A DNA stretch of 7,373 nt from an uncultured Lachnospiraceae bacterium (GTDB taxonomy: Bacteria > Bacillota > Clostridia > Lachnospirales > Lachnospiraceae), in contig CAJORC010000081.1 in NCBI GenBank assembly GCA_905236615.1, positions 1 through 7,373 on the forward strand. The letters run 5' to 3'. A program made the translations under genes and the position numbers. Of the stretch, positions 5,774-7,373 are shown piece after piece. Position 1 is the first letter of the stretch. Each line of letters begins with the position of its first letter. Under the pieces are notes generated by a model. The model made no database searches and was not told where the DNA came from. It worked only from the letters and a program-made list of their open reading frames with translations.

Positions 5774-6610
5774 ATGAGTTTAACATTTGAGTGGGATGAA
5801 GAAATGGCGACCGGCATTGAAAAGATTGATGCCCAGCATAAGGATTTTCTTGAATTAGGTAAAAAAGCCGAGGAACTTATGAAGGATAAGAACCTCAGTG
5901 AGAATGACGTCACAGGATTGCTGGACTCTATTAACGGATTCTTTGAACTTCATTTCAAAGAAGAAGAAAAAGTGATGGATGAGATACATTACAAAAGAGT
6001 CACACCTCACAAGGAAAGTCATCAGCAGATCTTATCAAAATTAAAATCGATCAATCTGGATGGGATAAAAGAAGATCCCCTAATGGTTATCATAGAGATA
6101 AAAACCTTTATACAGGATATCATATGGGATCATCTTTTTGAAAATGACAAAGATCTGGGACGGGAATACAGAAGGTATCAGAAACTCTTTAAGCACATGG
6201 AGCAGTCAAAACAGGAGGAGAGAGCCGAGAACGAGAAGAAATTCGGAGTTATCATAAAAGAAGACAACATGACAATTGCATATCTTATGTGGGATCAGAC
6301 CTATAAGGGGAATGCGATTCTTGTAAATAAAGAGAAGAGGGCAAGCTTATTAAAGCTTTCGGCGCTTGAATCAAGTACTTTTATGAGGGATCTTTTCGAA
6401 CTGATGAGGGCAATTCAGAAAACCTTTGGCCCGGATGATATAGAACTGCTCACGATAAGTGATGTTGATAAACAGTTCTGTATCCATGTTGTGCCGAAAT
6501 ACAAGGATGACCCGGAATATGGCAATATGTACAGCTCACATCCTGATTTTGAACGCTGGCCGCGGGAAGAGTATGAGAAGCTTGCTGCTGAGATATTGAA
6601 AAATTATTGA
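5774..6610 (+). CDS. Hemerythrin-HIT domain fusion protein
   Basis: 278 residues, apparently soluble. Residues 1-140 are a bacteriohemerythrin domain with all seven diiron ligands in order: H22 (IDAQH), H60 and E64 (HFKEE), H79 and H83 (HKESH), H120 and D125 (HLFEND). Such domains bind O2 reversibly or act in O2/iron sensing or delivery. A charged linker (about 141-160) leads to a region resembling a histidine-triad (HIT) nucleotide hydrolase/transferase domain: GNAILVNKEKRASLLKLS (179-196), then QFCIHVVPKYKDDPEYG (234-250), the counterpart of QLHVHVxxRFxxDP in HIT proteins. The middle His, normally the nucleophile, is Cys236, and only H238 of the triad remains. Activity is therefore uncertain. 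ATG at 5774 with AGAGG (5763-5767) is preferred to the in-frame TTG at 5768. It probably shares an operon with ubiB and the amidase. The hemerythrin call is firm, the HIT call moderate. Confidence 0.85.
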   Translation: MSLTFEWDEEMATGIEKIDAQHKDFLELGKKAEELMKDKNLSENDVTGLLDSINGFFELHFKEEEKVMDEIHYKRVTPHKESHQQILSKLKSINLDGIKEDPLMVIIEIKTFIQDIIWDHLFENDKDLGREYRRYQKLFKHMEQSKQEERAENEKKFGVIIKEDNMTIAYLMWDQTYKGNAILVNKEKRASLLKLSALESSTFMRDLFELMRAIQKTFGPDDIELLTISDVDKQFCIHVVPKYKDDPEYGNMYSSHPDFERWPREEYEKLAAEILKNY

Positions 6611-6625
6611 TAAGAAGAGGAATAA

Positions 6626-6630
6626 AGGGA
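6626..6630 (+). promoter_or_regulatory. Ribosome binding site for the TTG-started lipoprotein gene
   Basis: AGGGA (6626-6630) lies 4 bases before TTG at 6635. A further AGAAGAGG lies at 6613-6620. An in-frame TAA at 6623-6625 limits the start to TTG at 6632 or 6635. Confidence 0.5.
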
Positions 6631-6634
6631 ATTG

Positions 6635-7373
6635 TTGAAAGCTATAAGGACGGGTTTTGTATTGGCATTAATGATCAGCATGATCGCGGTTTCGGGCTGC
6701 GGAAAAATTGCTGATAAAATCGGTGCGGTTGCGGAAAAATCCGGCGGAACCGAAGCTTCAGAAACTGAAACTGCTTCTGAAGAAAGAGAAGTTATTGAAG
6801 CACTTCTTACGGAAGATAGCTCAGAAGAGAATGCTTCAACAGAAACAGCTTCGACAGAAGCAGTTTCCGGATTAAAAAGGATAAGCTTTGATCCTTCATG
6901 GAAATATGCTGATTTTTCAAAAATTCATGAAGGAACTGCAACGCTTTATTATGCTGATGCACCGATAGCAAAGGGAATCACTGTGTGTATCAATGCCGGA
7001 CATGGGACAGCAGGCGGATCGGGTGTAAAAACACAATGTCATCCGGATGGTTCAGCTAAGGTGACAGGCGGTTCGACAGCGCAGGGAAGCGTTACGGCAG
7101 CAGCGGTTTCAGGCGGCACCAGCATGCTGGATGGAACATCAGAAGCTAAGGTGAATCTTAAGGTGGCAGCTGCAGCGAAGGCAGCACTTCTTGAAGCCGG
7201 CTACAATGTACTGATGATCAGGGAAACAGATGATGTTCAGCTGGATAATATAGCGAGAACCGTGATCGCAAATAATAATGCTGACTGTCATATAGCGATT
7301 CATTATGATTCATCAGAAAGTGATAAAGGCGCATTTTTTTGCGGAGTTCCAGAAAATCAGACCTATCGCAGTA
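6635..7373 (+). CDS. Lipoprotein N-acetylmuramoyl-L-alanine amidase (Amidase_3), 3' partial
   Basis: 246 codons are visible; the gene runs off the window. Predicted zinc amidase that cuts the bond between muramic acid and L-Ala in peptidoglycan, anchored outside the membrane. The N-terminus is a lipoprotein signal peptide (K2, R5, a hydrophobic stretch 8-19 and the lipobox V19-S20-G21-C22). A Glu/Ser/Thr/Ala-rich linker follows to about residue 79. The Amidase_3 domain starts around 115: INAGHG with zinc ligand H123, E170 in TSEAKVNL and H223 in HIAIHYDS, plus VLMIRETDDVQLDNIAR (192-208). The catalytic Glu near the domain end is not yet reached. No ATG fits the signal peptide start; TTG at 6635 (or 6632) is used because TAA stands in frame at 6623. 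It lies 24 bases after the hemerythrin-HIT gene and probably in the same transcript. Confidence 0.88.
   Translation, partial: MKAIRTGFVLALMISMIAVSGCGKIADKIGAVAEKSGGTEASETETASEEREVIEALLTEDSSEENASTETASTEAVSGLKRISFDPSWKYADFSKIHEGTATLYYADAPIAKGITVCINAGHGTAGGSGVKTQCHPDGSAKVTGGSTAQGSVTAAAVSGGTSMLDGTSEAKVNLKVAAAAKAALLEAGYNVLMIRETDDVQLDNIARTVIANNNADCHIAIHYDSSESDKGAFFCGVPENQTYRS
6833..6862 (+). repeat. Two-copy 15-base tandem repeat in the lipoprotein linker
   Basis: Two adjacent copies (6833-6847 and 6848-6862) differ at two bases and encode ASTET and ASTEA in the low-complexity linker. They suggest the linker length changes by slippage or duplication. Confidence 0.5.

Noticed and set aside
1..7373. 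CRISPR arrays, tRNA/rRNA genes, insertion sequences, prophage or attachment sites
   Set aside because: No spaced direct repeats, tRNA-like cloverleaf, transposase frame or matching terminal inverted repeats were seen by eye.

Overview
The window looks like chromosomal DNA of an anaerobic, low-to-moderate GC Clostridia-type Firmicute, most likely Lachnospiraceae (Butyrivibrio/Pseudobutyrivibrio/Roseburia-like). This is an inference from three things: the gene content (pyruvate:ferredoxin oxidoreductase next to a group B [FeFe] hydrogenase), the strong AGGAGG-type ribosome binding sites, and the AGA/AAG/CTT-rich codon use of the first genes. All genes run on the plus strand. I see no mobile element, tRNA, rRNA or CRISPR array.

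Bases 1-495: the last 104 codons of a pyruvate:ferredoxin oxidoreductase (nifJ/por), then a 180-base gap. The gap holds two hairpins (326-358 and 400-434), the second a classical rho-independent terminator. It also holds a Rex-like redox operator (443-460) just upstream of the next gene. Bases 496-1962: a group B [FeFe] hydrogenase with an N-terminal multi-[4Fe-4S] region, closed by a strong terminator (1971-2006). The oxidoreductase makes reduced ferredoxin from pyruvate and the hydrogenase is well placed to discharge it as H2. The Rex-like site would tie this to the NADH/NAD+ ratio.

Bases 2007-3710: tyrS from its own probable promoter, then, 3 bases after its stop, a small membrane kinase of the DgkA/undecaprenol kinase family. 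TyrS reads T-A-G-H where the class I HIGH motif is expected.

Bases 3711-4146: a small phasin-like helical protein with a very strong ribosome binding site, followed by a terminator. Bases 4165-7373: a probable three-gene operon with 22- and 24-base gaps. It encodes a UbiB/AarF/ABC1 atypical kinase with two C-terminal membrane helices, a hemerythrin-HIT fusion protein, and a lipoprotein N-acetylmuramoyl-L-alanine amidase that starts at TTG and is cut off by the window end. The terminator before ubiB ends only 18 bases from its start codon, so ubiB needs read-through or a promoter overlapping the hairpin.

The least expected item is the 278-residue hemerythrin-HIT fusion. It has all seven diiron ligands of a hemerythrin, joined to a histidine-triad-like domain whose catalytic middle His appears to be Cys. 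It sits beside a UbiB kinase and a phasin-like protein and may be part of an uncharacterised oxygen- or lipid-related module.
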